Source of the DNA: Muribaculaceae bacterium Isolate-036 (Harlan)
Lineage (GTDB): Bacteria; Bacteroidota; Bacteroidia; Bacteroidales; Muribaculaceae
NCBI GenBank assembly: GCA_003833075.1
Contig: RIAY01000001.1
Coordinates: forward strand, 248,001 to 312,000
DNA: 64,000 nt
Reading direction: 5' to 3'
The translations under genes and the position numbers were made by a program. The notes beneath the pieces were generated by a model. The model was not told where the DNA came from, ran no database searches, and saw only the letters and a list, made by a program, of their open reading frames with translations. Positions 19,032-28,817 of the stretch are shown piece after piece (the first letter of the stretch is position 1; every line of letters starts with the position of its first letter).

Positions 19032-20021
19032 TCAGTTGCCTGCCGGCAGGCTGTTGATCTGTTCGTTGTTTAGTACCTGCTCGTAATAAGAGAGATATTT
19101 GCGTGCCATTATGTCGGAGTTGAAGGTGGTTGCCGCATAATTGTGCAGAAGTCTTTCATCGGCGTTGAAATCACGGATTGCAGCCGCGAGTTCTTCGGGC
19201 GATTCGGAAAGCACGCCGGCGTCAGGGATTACAAGCTCGGGCAGCGAGCCTCTTGTCGCACCGAACACCGGTGCGCCGAAATACATTGCCTCGACCACAG
19301 CTAACCCGAACGGCTCGTCCCATAAAACGGGAAATACCAGACCGCGTGAGCTGTTTGCAACTCTTCCTTTCTCGTCATTGCCTACCATGCCGTGGAATCT
19401 GACATTCAGGTCCGGTGTGAAGCGGAATCCCATTTTCAGGTTAAGTCTGTGACCGCCGAGCACATCAAGCCGCTCGCCCGACATGCGGGCTATCTTTATC
19501 GCTCCACGTAGGTTCTTAACTTTCCAGGCTGCTTTGCCGAGGAAAAACACCCCTTTGCGCCGAAGCCCGGGTGTAAAACGGGGATAGTCTTCCCAGTCAA
19601 GTCCGTTGTACACATATGCGGAGCCTCCGTGTCTCGACGCATGGTTTGCCGATACGAAAATGGCATTCGGATCCGGAAGCCTGCCGCCGGGTATGTTGCC
19701 GTGAACAGTGACTACATAGGGAATGTCGCGTTTTCCGGTCAATGCGCGGCTTATGCCATCGGCATAAGCCGCTGCCGGGAGTGGCGGCAATGCGTTCTGG
19801 AAGTGAATTATATCGAGGTTATCCGGAATCTGTGCCCATACCGACATGCCGGGACGGAGTTCAACGACTCTTGCGAAATCCGCTGCGGTGCCTTTCCCCG
19901 CTATGAGCGTGACCTCGTGTCCGGCACGGTGAAGAGCCTTAGCCAGGCTCCACACCACTCTTTCTGTTCCGCCGTATCTTTTCACTGGCAAAGAGCAGCC
20001 GATATGTAAACCGATTCTCAT
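19032..20021 (-). CDS. GT4 family glycosyltransferase
   Basis: This is a 329-residue GT-B enzyme. The N-terminal KRYGGTERVVWSLAKALHRAGH segment is the acceptor-side glycine-rich motif of GT4 proteins. Near residue 245, FPVLWDEPFGLAVVEAMYFG carries the ExFGxxxxE nucleotide-sugar motif. It is cytosolic and retaining by family. It probably works with the neighbouring GT2 and GT90 enzymes on a surface glycan, though it is on the opposite strand, directly downstream of metG (24 bp), and may be co-transcribed with it. Confidence 0.88.
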   Translation of the reverse strand: MRIGLHIGCSLPVKRYGGTERVVWSLAKALHRAGHEVTLIAGKGTAADFARVVELRPGMSVWAQIPDNLDIIHFQNALPPLPAAAYADGISRALTGKRDIPYVVTVHGNIPGGRLPDPNAIFVSANHASRHGGSAYVYNGLDWEDYPRFTPGLRRKGVFFLGKAAWKVKNLRGAIKIARMSGERLDVLGGHRLNLKMGFRFTPDLNVRFHGMVGNDEKGRVANSSRGLVFPVLWDEPFGLAVVEAMYFGAPVFGATRGSLPELVIPDAGVLSESPEELAAAIRDFNADERLLHNYAATTFNSDIMARKYLSYYEQVLNNEQINSLPAGN

Positions 20022-20045
20022 GATGATCTGCTTCTTGGCGTGCGT

Positions 20046-22085
20046 TTATCCCACGCACGCTCCGGGTGCTACCGGACCGGTGGGTCCGACCACTACAAGG
20101 TTTCCGTCGCTGTTCACTGCCGACAGTATCATTCCCTGCGATTCAATGCCCATCATTTTGCGCGGCTCGAAGTTGGCTATGAAGCAGATCTCTTTCCCTA
20201 CAAGCACCGAAGGATCCTCATAGGAGAGGGCGATGCCGCTCAGGATCGTGCGTTTCTCCATGCCGTCTTCAATGAGGAACTGGAGCAGTTTCTTCGATTT
20301 CTTCACTTTGGAGCATTCCAGAACTTTTCCCACACGGATGTCAACTTTGTCGAAGTCTTCGTAGCTGCAGGTCTCCTTGACCGGTTCCGGTTTCCAGGAT
20401 GCGGCTTCGTTGGCTTTCTTTGTGTCAAGAAGTTTCTGTATCTGTGCCTCTATGGGGGCGTCTTCGATTTTCTCGAAGAGAAGGTGCGGCTCTGATATTA
20501 CAGTGCCTTCGCTTAGAAGATCGAATCTTCCCGCCATATCCCAGCTTATTTTCTCAAGTCCGAGCATTTTGCATAGATCCGCGCTCATGAATGGAGTGAA
20601 AGGCTCGAACGTGATTGCGAGATTGGTGCATATCTGAAGAGCGATATTCAGGATGGTCTTCACGCGCTCCGGCTCTGTCTTCCATAGCTTCCACGGCTCG
20701 GTGTCGGCGAGATATTTGTTTCCGGTCCTGGCAATGTTCATCGCTTCTTTCAGAGCCTCGCGGAATTTGAAGTTGTCGAAGTTCTCGCTCAGTCTTGCCA
20801 CCGATTCCTTTATTTCGCGTATCGCCTCTTCGTCGATTGCCTGCAATTCGCCGCATGCCGGCACTTTGCCTTCGAAATATTTGTGGTCAAGAACCATTGC
20901 GCGGTTCACGAAGTTGCCGAGAATGGCAACGAGCTCGGAGTTGTTGCGCGCCTGGAAGTCTTTCCATGTGAAGTTGTTGTCTTTTGTCTCAGGTGCGTTT
21001 GCCGTGAGAACATAACGCAACACATCCTGCTTGCCGGGGAAGTCGGCGAGATATTCGTGAAGCCATACCGCCCAGTTGCGTGAGGTGGAGATTTTGTCAT
21101 CCTCAAGGTTCAGAAACTCGTTGGCGGGAACATTGTCGGGAAGATTGTAGCTTCCGTCAGCCATGAGCATGGCGGGGAACACGATGCAGTGGAACACGAT
21201 GTTGTCTTTGCCGATGAAATGGAGCATGCGTGTCTCGGGGTCTTTCCACCATTTGGTATAGTCGTCACCAACGAGGTCGATTGTGTTGGAGATATATCCG
21301 ATAGGCGCATCGAACCAGACATAGAGCACCTTGCCGTCGGCTCCCTCTACGGGCACGGGTATTCCCCAGTCGAGGTCGCGGCTGACAGCGCGGGGCTGGA
21401 GACCCATGTCGAGCCATGACTTGCACTGACCGTAGACGTTGCTCTTCCATTCTTTGTGCTCTTCGAGAATCCATTTCTCAAGCGGTTTCTGCCATTTGTC
21501 AAGGGGGAGATACCAGTGTGATGTCTCCTTGAGAACGGGAGCGTTGCCGGTGATGGCTGACTTGGGGTTGATGAGGTCTGTGGCGTTAAGCGATGTGCCG
21601 CATGCCTCGCACTGGTCGCCATAGGCATTCTCATTGCCGCAGTGAGGGCAGGTGCCTGTCACATAGCGGTCGGCGAGAAATTGCCCGGCTTTCTCGTCAT
21701 AGAGTTGCATGGATGTTTTCTCGATGAATTCACCCTTTTCATAAAGGCGGCGGAAGAAATCCGATGCGGTCTTGCGGTGGGTTTCGGAGGTGGTCCTGCC
21801 GTATACGTCAAAAGATATGCCGAGACCTTCGAAAGAATCCTTGATGATGCCGTGATACCTGTCGACTATATCCTGTGGCGTAACACCCTCTTTTTTAGCT
21901 TTGATGGTGATCGGCACTCCATGCTCGTCGCTGCCGCCGATAAGGAGCACTTCTTCTCCTTTGAGACGCAGGTAACGCGCATAGATGTCGGCGGGAACAT
22001 ATACACCGGCAAGATGTCCGATATGAACCGGACCGTTGGCATAGGGGAGAGCTGTCGTTATTAAGGTACGTTTGAATTCTTTCAT
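20046..22085 (-). CDS. metG: Methionyl-tRNA synthetase with C-terminal tRNA-binding domain
   Basis: This 679-residue class I synthetase has HIGH at residues 21-24, a zinc knuckle in [18 protein letters not shown] near residue 145, and the KMSKS equivalent KISTS at about residue 335. The anticodon-binding helical domain follows. The last ~110 residues form an EMAPII/Trbp111-like OB-fold ([20 protein letters not shown]), so it is the dimeric long form of MetRS. A TAATTTTG -7 element lies 68 bp upstream. No unusual substitutions were seen. Confidence 0.97.
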   Translation of the reverse strand: MKEFKRTLITTALPYANGPVHIGHLAGVYVPADIYARYLRLKGEEVLLIGGSDEHGVPITIKAKKEGVTPQDIVDRYHGIIKDSFEGLGISFDVYGRTTSETHRKTASDFFRRLYEKGEFIEKTSMQLYDEKAGQFLADRYVTGTCPHCGNENAYGDQCEACGTSLNATDLINPKSAITGNAPVLKETSHWYLPLDKWQKPLEKWILEEHKEWKSNVYGQCKSWLDMGLQPRAVSRDLDWGIPVPVEGADGKVLYVWFDAPIGYISNTIDLVGDDYTKWWKDPETRMLHFIGKDNIVFHCIVFPAMLMADGSYNLPDNVPANEFLNLEDDKISTSRNWAVWLHEYLADFPGKQDVLRYVLTANAPETKDNNFTWKDFQARNNSELVAILGNFVNRAMVLDHKYFEGKVPACGELQAIDEEAIREIKESVARLSENFDNFKFREALKEAMNIARTGNKYLADTEPWKLWKTEPERVKTILNIALQICTNLAITFEPFTPFMSADLCKMLGLEKISWDMAGRFDLLSEGTVISEPHLLFEKIEDAPIEAQIQKLLDTKKANEAASWKPEPVKETCSYEDFDKVDIRVGKVLECSKVKKSKKLLQFLIEDGMEKRTILSGIALSYEDPSVLVGKEICFIANFEPRKMMGIESQGMILSAVNSDGNLVVVGPTGPVAPGACVG

Positions 22086-22153
22086 ATCTCTTTTTATGTT
22101 TTCCTGTTTTTGTGTTGAAAATCATGAACAAGTCCTGTCGGATTTGTTCAGTG

Positions 22154-22161
22154 CAAAATTA
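22154..22161 (-). promoter_or_regulatory. metG -7 promoter element
   Basis: The minus strand reads TAATTTTG, 68 bp before the metG ATG, in the short gap between metG and the lipoprotein gene upstream on the same strand. Confidence 0.55.
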
Positions 22162-22202
22162 GCAAAAAAAATCCTCATTGCCAATATATTCACGAATGAC
22201 TG

Positions 22203-23636
22203 TCATTCTCTTTCCTCCGGTCTGGCGTATGCGCCGAGTGTAGTATTGCCGGCTGCTGTGGCGGTGAGACGGTCTGTCCCGTCTATGTCTGTGACAAGCG
22301 GTCCTGTCACGAACTGCGGATTTCCCATGCCGATCTCCGGGGAATCTGGCAAGACGTGATAGTTGAAATAGTATTTCGCTCTGTCGGTGAGGAAAAGCGG
22401 GTCGCACTCCCATATGCAGTCGATGAAGTTATCGTCGTTTTCTCCCCCTGATTTGAGCGATACGTTCCGGAAAAACACCTGTGAGCCTGTAAAATCTCCC
22501 TCGTTAAGATCTTTGGCGAGTCCATAGATTATTGAGTTTTCAAACGAGGCTTCCATCAGCGGGTTGGGGTTTGTCGCCGATTCCGCTTGGTCGGGAAGAC
22601 AATGGTAAAGACTCAGCAGCGGTTCTGATATTGCCGAAAAAAGATAATTGTTGGCGATGGTGCACTGGATGAAGCTGTTTTTGCCGCCGTGGAGGCTGAC
22701 CACGGCGTCCGCGGCTTCCGAAAAGCACACTCCGTATGCCTCGATTGCGGCGTATCGGGCTTCGAATGCGTGGGCTTGAGAATTGTGGAGCCATGAATTG
22801 AGAATCCGGAGTTTCAAGGTGGAGGTGTCTCCGCATGAGTCCACGCGAAGTCCGGAGGCGGTGGAGCGCATGTCGGTATATTCTATGCGGTTGTTGAATG
22901 ATTCCCTTGATATCCTGATTCCCTCCCATTGCCCGGCAAGGATGTCGTAACTGACATTCGGCAATACGTCGTCGAGTCTGTCGCCGCGCATATGTATAAG
23001 TTTGCCGGGTGCTCCGGTCGCCTCTATTCTTCCGTGTATTATCATCGATGCCCCGTCATGAAAAAGAAGACGGGTGTCGGGTTCTATGGAAAGCGTGGCT
23101 CCTTTGTCTACTACAAGGGAGTCGAAGACGATATAGGGAAGGTCGGCGGTAAAGCGGGTGTCTTCGGTGATGCGGTGGCATTTCAGACGCGTCACATTCT
23201 GACCGTAGGCTTCCAGCAAGACGGTCTGGGTGACTCCGTTTGTCACGAATTCAAGCTCATCCTCTACCCTGTATGGCTCCTTGTTCTGAGTCTCCGGTAT
23301 AAAACATTCGATAAACATGAATATCGAGTCTTCTTTCCATATCTCTACATCATGGAAGTCTTTGCCGCTCACTCCGTCTACGTTGATGCGGAAGTTGGAA
23401 TCCGGATTCCTGAGACGTATCGAGGAAATGACGATTCCTTTTTTCGCGCGGTTCGCCACAATCAGCCGTGCGGTCGGGGTGCCGAGGTCGGTGAAGACGG
23501 TGTCGAAGCTGACGGTGTCGCGTGAAAAGGTGAGTATGTCGTTGGGCGACGTGGAGACGGCATCACTTATACAGGAGGTGGCGGTTAAACCAATCCACCA
23601 TATCATTGTCATAAAAAACAAGAAAGCTTTCTTCAT
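22203..23636 (-). CDS. Beta-helix-like lipoprotein, unknown function
   Basis: This is a 477-residue protein. The signal peptide ends in ATSC, making Cys22 the likely lipidated residue. After an N-terminal beta-sandwich-like region (about residues 35-150), the middle shows repeated short strands with Asn/Gly turns (about 180-400), as in right-handed parallel beta-helices of the choice-of-anchor Q type. It is probably cell-envelope anchored. Proteins of this design in Bacteroidota are common and mostly uncharacterised. Catalytic residues could not be identified. It lies between metG and lpxB and diverges from lpxB, with 76 bp shared upstream. Confidence 0.75.
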   Translation of the reverse strand: MKKAFLFFMTMIWWIGLTATSCISDAVSTSPNDILTFSRDTVSFDTVFTDLGTPTARLIVANRAKKGIVISSIRLRNPDSNFRINVDGVSGKDFHDVEIWKEDSIFMFIECFIPETQNKEPYRVEDELEFVTNGVTQTVLLEAYGQNVTRLKCHRITEDTRFTADLPYIVFDSLVVDKGATLSIEPDTRLLFHDGASMIIHGRIEATGAPGKLIHMRGDRLDDVLPNVSYDILAGQWEGIRISRESFNNRIEYTDMRSTASGLRVDSCGDTSTLKLRILNSWLHNSQAHAFEARYAAIEAYGVCFSEAADAVVSLHGGKNSFIQCTIANNYLFSAISEPLLSLYHCLPDQAESATNPNPLMEASFENSIIYGLAKDLNEGDFTGSQVFFRNVSLKSGGENDDNFIDCIWECDPLFLTDRAKYYFNYHVLPDSPEIGMGNPQFVTGPLVTDIDGTDRLTATAAGNTTLGAYARPEERE

Positions 23637-23712
23637 AATATATTAAAAACGCTTCAGTGCCGTTGATATTATAGAAAACCGCCGAGAGGCAGATATAAGA
23701 TATTAAAGATAC

Positions 23713-24939
23713 ATGAAATATATGATTATTGCGGGGGAGGCGTCCGGAGACCTCCACGCGGCTAATGTTATAAAATCGCTCAGGAAGATAGACGCATCCG
23801 CCGATATCCGTTTTTTCGGCGGTGACCTTATGGCTAAGGAGGCGGGCAGAGACCCGGATCTGCATTATGATCAGATGAATGTGATGGGCTTCAGCGAGGT
23901 GCTGCGCAAGTTGCCTGTAATCCTCCGTAACCTGCGTCAGGCGAAGGCTCTGTTGCGTGAGTTCCGTCCCGACGCGTTGATTCTTGTGGATTATCCCGGA
24001 TTCAATCTCAAGCTGGCTAAGTTCGCGCATAAGTTGCATGTGCCCGTGCATTATTTCATCTCACCAAAGGTCTGGGCTTGGAAGGAATGGCGTGTAAAAA
24101 AAATAAAAAAATATGTTGACCGACTCTATTCGATTCTTCCGTTTGAGGTCGGTTTCTATAAGAAACATCATTATGATGTGACATATGTGGGAAATCCTTC
24201 GGTACAGGAGATTGCCTACAGCCTCGGTCACATCCCCCCAAAGAAACATTTCATGGAGCGTCAGGGACTTGATGATCCACGTCCGATTATCGCTCTGCTT
24301 CCAGGGTCGCGCCGGGGAGAGATCCGCAACAATCTCCCTCTGATGATTGCGGCGGCAAAGCGTTTTCCGGAATTTCAGTATGTTGTGGGCGCAGCTCCGG
24401 CTGTGGGTGAGAAATTCTACCGGGAGGTGGCTCAGGATCCGGGACTTAAGGTGACGTTCGGTTCTACTCACACGCTTCTTAAATATTCTCAGGCGGCTGT
24501 GGTCACATCCGGCACCGCCACTCTCGAGACCGCGCTTATAGGCACGCCGCAGGTGGTGGTATATCGAGCCAACGGGGTGAAACTTTCCTACCGGATAATG
24601 GAGAAACTTCTCAAAGTCAAATATGTCTCTCTTCCCAATCTTATCGTGGGAAACAGCGTGGTGCCGGAGCTGCTTGTGCATAACTGCACGGTAGAGTCGA
24701 TAACGCGTGAGTTGTCGCCGATACTTCAGCCTTCACCGCGCCGCGAGTGGCAGATAGCCGGCTACCGCACAATGCAGAGAAAGCTCGGCAACTCCGTGGC
24801 TTCGGAGTATGTTGCCGAGCTTATAGCCGATTCGCTGGGAGTCTCGGAGAGAGTCCCGGCTGAGGATGATGCTAAACCGCAGACACACAAACGGAATCGC
24901 CGCAGAAAACAACCTCGACGCGAAGAGTCCGCGTCTTAG
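23713..24939 (+). CDS. lpxB: Lipid-A-disaccharide synthase with extra basic tail
   Basis: This 408-residue GT19 enzyme condenses UDP-2,3-diacylglucosamine with lipid X to give the lipid A disaccharide. Family motifs are GEASGDLHAANV near the N-terminus, DYPGFNLKLAKFAHK near residue 97 and ALLPGSRRGEIRNNLP near residue 195, followed by a SGTATLE region. The family core ends near residue 375. The remaining ~30 residues form a hydrophilic, Lys/Arg-rich tail that overlaps the end of the convergent GH31 gene by 68 bp. The tail is probably not catalytic and may be read-through sequence. Confidence 0.95.
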   Translation: MKYMIIAGEASGDLHAANVIKSLRKIDASADIRFFGGDLMAKEAGRDPDLHYDQMNVMGFSEVLRKLPVILRNLRQAKALLREFRPDALILVDYPGFNLKLAKFAHKLHVPVHYFISPKVWAWKEWRVKKIKKYVDRLYSILPFEVGFYKKHHYDVTYVGNPSVQEIAYSLGHIPPKKHFMERQGLDDPRPIIALLPGSRRGEIRNNLPLMIAAAKRFPEFQYVVGAAPAVGEKFYREVAQDPGLKVTFGSTHTLLKYSQAAVVTSGTATLETALIGTPQVVVYRANGVKLSYRIMEKLLKVKYVSLPNLIVGNSVVPELLVHNCTVESITRELSPILQPSPRREWQIAGYRTMQRKLGNSVASEYVAELIADSLGVSERVPAEDDAKPQTHKRNRRRKQPRREESAS

Positions 24940-27250
24940 CGTCATATTCCCATTCTCCTCCTGTTACTTTTTTCGGTGATTTTATGCCTGTGATTTCCAA
25001 TGAAATGGTCTGTCTGGCGGGCATACCTTCATAGCTTCCTTCAGAGTCTATGGTGACAACAGTCTCTTCGCCGTTCTGCCATCCTTTGAACGTGGTGAGG
25101 CGATAATGTCCGTTTTCTATCGATTCCGGATCTTTCCTGTTGTCTTCGAAGAGGGTATAGGATGTTTCTTCACGTGTGGGGAAATATTTGACTGTAAGCT
25201 TGGAAGGGTCATATTCCGTTACGTTGGAGATAGGCTGCATATACTGCGGAACAAAACTTCCCGCCTTCACGAACAGGGGAAGTGTGCCGAGCGGTGCCTG
25301 CACCGTGGCTGTTGAGCCTCCCTTGTATCTGAGACGTGTGTCGTTCCAATTGATCCATTCACCTTCGGGAAAGATTACTTTGCGGGAGCGTGCTCCTTTG
25401 TTGAGCACGGGCGCGACAAGAATTTCGCTGCCCCATAGATATTCGTCCTGCACATTAGCGAGTCTGTCATCGCTGCCGCCGGTGAAATTAAGCGGGCGGG
25501 CGAGAGGGAATCCTTTGGTGGTGTTCTCATAGGCGAGGGTGTAGTTATACGGAAGCCATTCATAACGCATCCGTATAAACCGCCTGATTATATTCTCCTG
25601 TGCGGGATAATGATATGGTTCCGGACGGAATTGGGCGTGCGTGCGCAGAACGGGTGAGAAGACTCCCGCCTCAATCCAGCGCACATAAAGCTCGGGATCA
25701 TAGGGGTGTGCGGGGTCTACCGCGAATCCGCCGATGTCGGAACCCATGTAGCCCAGTCCCGACAGTCCGGAGTTAAGCATGAGATTTACCTGCGGCTGCA
25801 GACCGCCCCATGACCGCGAGACATCCGTTGTCCACGGGAACACCGAATACCGTTGCAGCCCGGCTGTGCCGCCGCGCATGAGAAGCATCGGGCGAATGTC
25901 GGGAAAATCCTTCCTCATGCCTTCATATATAAGTCGACTCCATTCATTGCCGTAGACGTTGTGATATTGCGATGCGGTCTGACCGTTGGCATGCATGATC
26001 GTGAGCGGATGCACTTCCGGCTCCCCGAGGTCTCCCCACCATCCGGCAAGTCCTTCGGCAGTAAGAGGCTTAAGCCGGTTCCAGAGCCATTCCCTTGTGT
26101 CAGGATTGGATATGTCAAGCATACCGGCGTCACCTACCCATGTCGAGACATCATGTGTGTTGCCCTCGGAATCTCTGGCGAGCATCCCTTTCGAGGATAA
26201 AAGATTGTAATTGTCGATAGCTCCGTTCTTGTTGACATAGGGCTGTGAGATAAGGATCGTGTTGACACCCATTGCGTTCAGGGAGTCAAGCATCTTCCTG
26301 TGGTCGGGAAACTGCTCCTTGCTCCAGGCAAGACGCCCCATGTCTTTTTCCACTCCGTACCAGTAAAGGTCAAAGACGATGCCGTCAAGCGGATAACCAC
26401 GGGTCTTCAGTGAATCTACCGCGCCGAGTGCTTCCTGCTGGTTATGGTAGCCGTATTTCGAGGTTATATATCCCAATGCCCAGAACGGGGGGAGATTCTG
26501 GCGTCCGGTCAGGAGCGTGTAGTTGCCTGTGGTTCCGGCGAGTGTCCCGTTGCCGTTGATGAAATAGTAAGAAAGAGGCAGGGGAGTGTCGGATGTGTAT
26601 GTTATCCGGTCTCCGAGGTGGAGTGTGGATGCGTTGTAGTCATCGAAAAGCACACCATATCCGCGGTCTGACGCGAAATAGGGAATTGTTATTCCCATCT
26701 GTTTGATACGCGGGTCTCCTGCCGTGTAACCGTAGTTCTGCCTGTTGTACATCACAAGGGTGTCGCCGTTGAGTCTCAGCGAATGTCCGCGCTCCCCGGC
26801 TCCGTAATAATTCTCTTTCCCTATGGGGGCGAAAGATATGTTTTTTGTGTCTTTCGCGTTGCAGACTCCCGATGCTTCGGAAAGGAGTGTGTCGCCGGCA
26901 AGGTCGGTGAACACTGTTTTTCCGGTGCGGCGGTTTACCCTCACGATGGTCGTGGAGCTTGTCAGCATAAATTCGTCAGGGGTGACGGAGGCGATTGCCC
27001 CGCCCTGTGCCGGAGCGAGAACTGCCGCCTGCGACTTGGGAATGTCAAGTCGTTCTTTCCCTGAAGGAATGGTGGTGATGCGGAAAATGTCTCCGTTTAT
27101 CGGAGTGACTGCAACGGTCTTGCCTCCTGCTTTCACAAGATATGTTTCCCCCTGTTTCGTTATTGGTCCTGACGGGTGAAGAACCTCCGCCATAGACAAA
27201 GCGGCAAGGATACACCCTGCCGCCGATATGGTCAATATTCGTTTGTTCAT
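24872..27250 (-). CDS. Exported GH31 alpha-glucosidase/alpha-xylosidase-type enzyme
   Basis: This is a 792-residue protein with an N-terminal signal peptide (MNKRILTISAAGCILAALSM). The GH31 order is seen: N-terminal galactose-mutarotase-like beta domain, TIM barrel with the nucleophile Asp407 in WWGDLGEPE, and an SDIGGF segment near the barrel end. C-terminal beta domains follow, including a DUF5110-type region. The enzyme removes terminal alpha-linked glucose or xylose. The WWGDLGEP variant does not settle the specificity. The last 22 residues overlap the lpxB 3' end on the other strand. Its start is 14 bp after the stop of carboxynorspermidine synthase, so the two may be co-transcribed. Confidence 0.92.
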   Translation of the reverse strand: MNKRILTISAAGCILAALSMAEVLHPSGPITKQGETYLVKAGGKTVAVTPINGDIFRITTIPSGKERLDIPKSQAAVLAPAQGGAIASVTPDEFMLTSSTTIVRVNRRTGKTVFTDLAGDTLLSEASGVCNAKDTKNISFAPIGKENYYGAGERGHSLRLNGDTLVMYNRQNYGYTAGDPRIKQMGITIPYFASDRGYGVLFDDYNASTLHLGDRITYTSDTPLPLSYYFINGNGTLAGTTGNYTLLTGRQNLPPFWALGYITSKYGYHNQQEALGAVDSLKTRGYPLDGIVFDLYWYGVEKDMGRLAWSKEQFPDHRKMLDSLNAMGVNTILISQPYVNKNGAIDNYNLLSSKGMLARDSEGNTHDVSTWVGDAGMLDISNPDTREWLWNRLKPLTAEGLAGWWGDLGEPEVHPLTIMHANGQTASQYHNVYGNEWSRLIYEGMRKDFPDIRPMLLMRGGTAGLQRYSVFPWTTDVSRSWGGLQPQVNLMLNSGLSGLGYMGSDIGGFAVDPAHPYDPELYVRWIEAGVFSPVLRTHAQFRPEPYHYPAQENIIRRFIRMRYEWLPYNYTLAYENTTKGFPLARPLNFTGGSDDRLANVQDEYLWGSEILVAPVLNKGARSRKVIFPEGEWINWNDTRLRYKGGSTATVQAPLGTLPLFVKAGSFVPQYMQPISNVTEYDPSKLTVKYFPTREETSYTLFEDNRKDPESIENGHYRLTTFKGWQNGEETVVTIDSEGSYEGMPARQTISLEITGIKSPKKVTGGEWEYDAKTRTLRVEVVFCGDSVCVSAV

Positions 27251-27263
27251 TTATGAGATGCAG

Positions 27264-28460
27264 TTAGAATTCAAGGTCGCCGTTCTCGATGACATGCCAG
27301 GGAAGACCTGACGCGGCGAGCTTTTCAAGGAATGGATCGGGATCGAACTCCTCTACGTTGTGCACGCCGGGCATCACCCATTTGCCGGTGAGGAACATAT
27401 ACGCTCCTACCATTGCCGGAACACCGGTGGTGTAGCTGACTGCCTGTGCGCCGGTCTCTTTGTAGGCTTCCTGATGCGAGCAGTTGTTGTAGATGTAATA
27501 TGTCGAATCCTTCCCTTCTTTGTCAAGACCGCTTATGCGGCAGCCGATGGAGGTCTCGCCGGTATAGTTCTCTCCGAGCGAGCCGGGATCGGGCAATACG
27601 GCTTTGAGGAATTGTATCGGCACTATCTCCTGTCCGTTATACATCACCGGGTCGATTCTCGCCATGCCTATGTCCTGGATAACGCGGAGGTGTGTGAGAT
27701 ATTCCTGACCGAAGGTCATCCAGAAACGGGCGCGACGGATCGAGGGGAAGTTGAGGACAAGGCTCTCAAGTTCTTCGTGATAGAGCAGGTATGATTCGCG
27801 CTCGCCGATATTGGGATAGTTGAGTGGCTTGTGGATTTCGAGATTCTCTGTCTCTACCCATTTGCCGTCTTCCCAGTATTTGCCTTTCTGGGTTATTTCG
27901 CGGATATTGATTTCGGGATTGAAGTTTGTGGCGAATGCTTTGCCATGGTTGCCGGCGTTGCAGTCAACGATGTCAAGATAACGCATCTCCGAGAAATGGT
28001 GCTTGGCTGCGTAGGCTACGAAAATGGCTGATACTCCCGGGTCAAAACCGCATCCGAGAATGGCGGTCAGACCGGCTTCCTCGAAGCGTTTGCGGTATGC
28101 CCACTGCCATGAATATTCGAAATGAGCCTCATCCTTGGGCTCGTAGTTGGCGGTGTCGAGGTAATTGACACCGCATTTCAGACATGCCTCCATGATGGTG
28201 AGATCCTGATAGGGGAGGGCGACGTTGATGCAGATGTCCGGGCGGTGACGGTTGAAAAGTTCCACCAGCTCTTCGACTGAGTCTGCGTCTACTCTGTCTG
28301 TGACAATATTCTTCGCACCGATCTCTGCCGCGATTTTGTCGCATTTCGATTTTGTACGGGATGCGAGCACAATCTCATTAAAAACTTCCGGATTCTGTGC
28401 GCATTTGTGGGCTACCACTGTGCCAACGCCTCCGGCGCCGATTATAAGGACTTTTCCCAT
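27264..28460 (-). CDS. Carboxynorspermidine synthase (saccharopine dehydrogenase family)
   Basis: This 398-residue protein starts at the ATG at 28460. A longer frame begins with a TTG at 28493, which falls inside the promoter element. The Rossmann motif is VLIIGAGGVGTVVAHKCAQN at the N-terminus, and CGFDPGVSAIFVAYA near residue 148 marks the carboxynorspermidine/saccharopine dehydrogenase family. It joins L-aspartate semialdehyde to a diamine (putrescine or diaminopropane) with NADPH, the route to spermidine in Bacteroidales. The matching carboxynorspermidine decarboxylase is not in this window. It is cytosolic. Confidence 0.9.
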   Translation of the reverse strand: MGKVLIIGAGGVGTVVAHKCAQNPEVFNEIVLASRTKSKCDKIAAEIGAKNIVTDRVDADSVEELVELFNRHRPDICINVALPYQDLTIMEACLKCGVNYLDTANYEPKDEAHFEYSWQWAYRKRFEEAGLTAILGCGFDPGVSAIFVAYAAKHHFSEMRYLDIVDCNAGNHGKAFATNFNPEINIREITQKGKYWEDGKWVETENLEIHKPLNYPNIGERESYLLYHEELESLVLNFPSIRRARFWMTFGQEYLTHLRVIQDIGMARIDPVMYNGQEIVPIQFLKAVLPDPGSLGENYTGETSIGCRISGLDKEGKDSTYYIYNNCSHQEAYKETGAQAVSYTTGVPAMVGAYMFLTGKWVMPGVHNVEEFDPDPFLEKLAASGLPWHVIENGDLEF

Positions 28461-28490
28461 TTTTTTATTGTTTACTTGATATGTTTGCTG

Positions 28491-28498
28491 CAAATATA
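28491..28498 (-). promoter_or_regulatory. -7 promoter element for carboxynorspermidine synthase
   Basis: The minus strand reads TATATTTG, 30 bp before the ATG at 28460. It overlaps the alternative TTG start, ruling that start out. Confidence 0.6.
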
Positions 28499-28552
28499 CG
28501 AAGAATTCGCGAAACTATGGCAATAAATGGGGAATAAAGTAATGTGTTGAGA

Positions 28553-28661
28553 GTTAGGAAAGATCGGCGTTGTTCGTCCGAATGGTGCTTTCGGCGGATA
28601 ATTCGGTTTTTGGAAGGGTTAGGAGATAGAATCGCTACCTATCCGTTGCCTTTTTCCTAAC
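28553..28661. repeat. Inverted repeat in the gap before the PUL regulator
   Basis: GTTAGGAAA (28553-28561) and TTTCCTAAC (28653-28661) are perfect 9-bp complements 91 bp apart. The segment between them has no gene. It may fold as an RNA or hold a regulator site. The rest of the ~360-bp gap holds only divergent promoter sequences. Confidence 0.35.
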
Positions 28662-28802
28662 CGGAATCCGGTCTTGAAGACGGTTTTGCCGATGGATGAT
28701 TATCCCTGTCTTATGTCATAGAACCCGCTTGTCAGGCATCTTTGCTATTATGCTATTATTAAAGTTTTTGAGCTGTAAAGCCTCTAATTTCGAGAAATTT
28801 GC

Positions 28803-28810
28803 TAACTTTG
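28803..28810 (+). promoter_or_regulatory. -7 promoter element for the hybrid two-component gene
   Basis: TAACTTTG ends seven bases before the ATG at 28818, giving at most a very short leader. Met5 (28830) is the alternative start. Confidence 0.55.
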
Positions 28811-28817
28811 CAGTATT

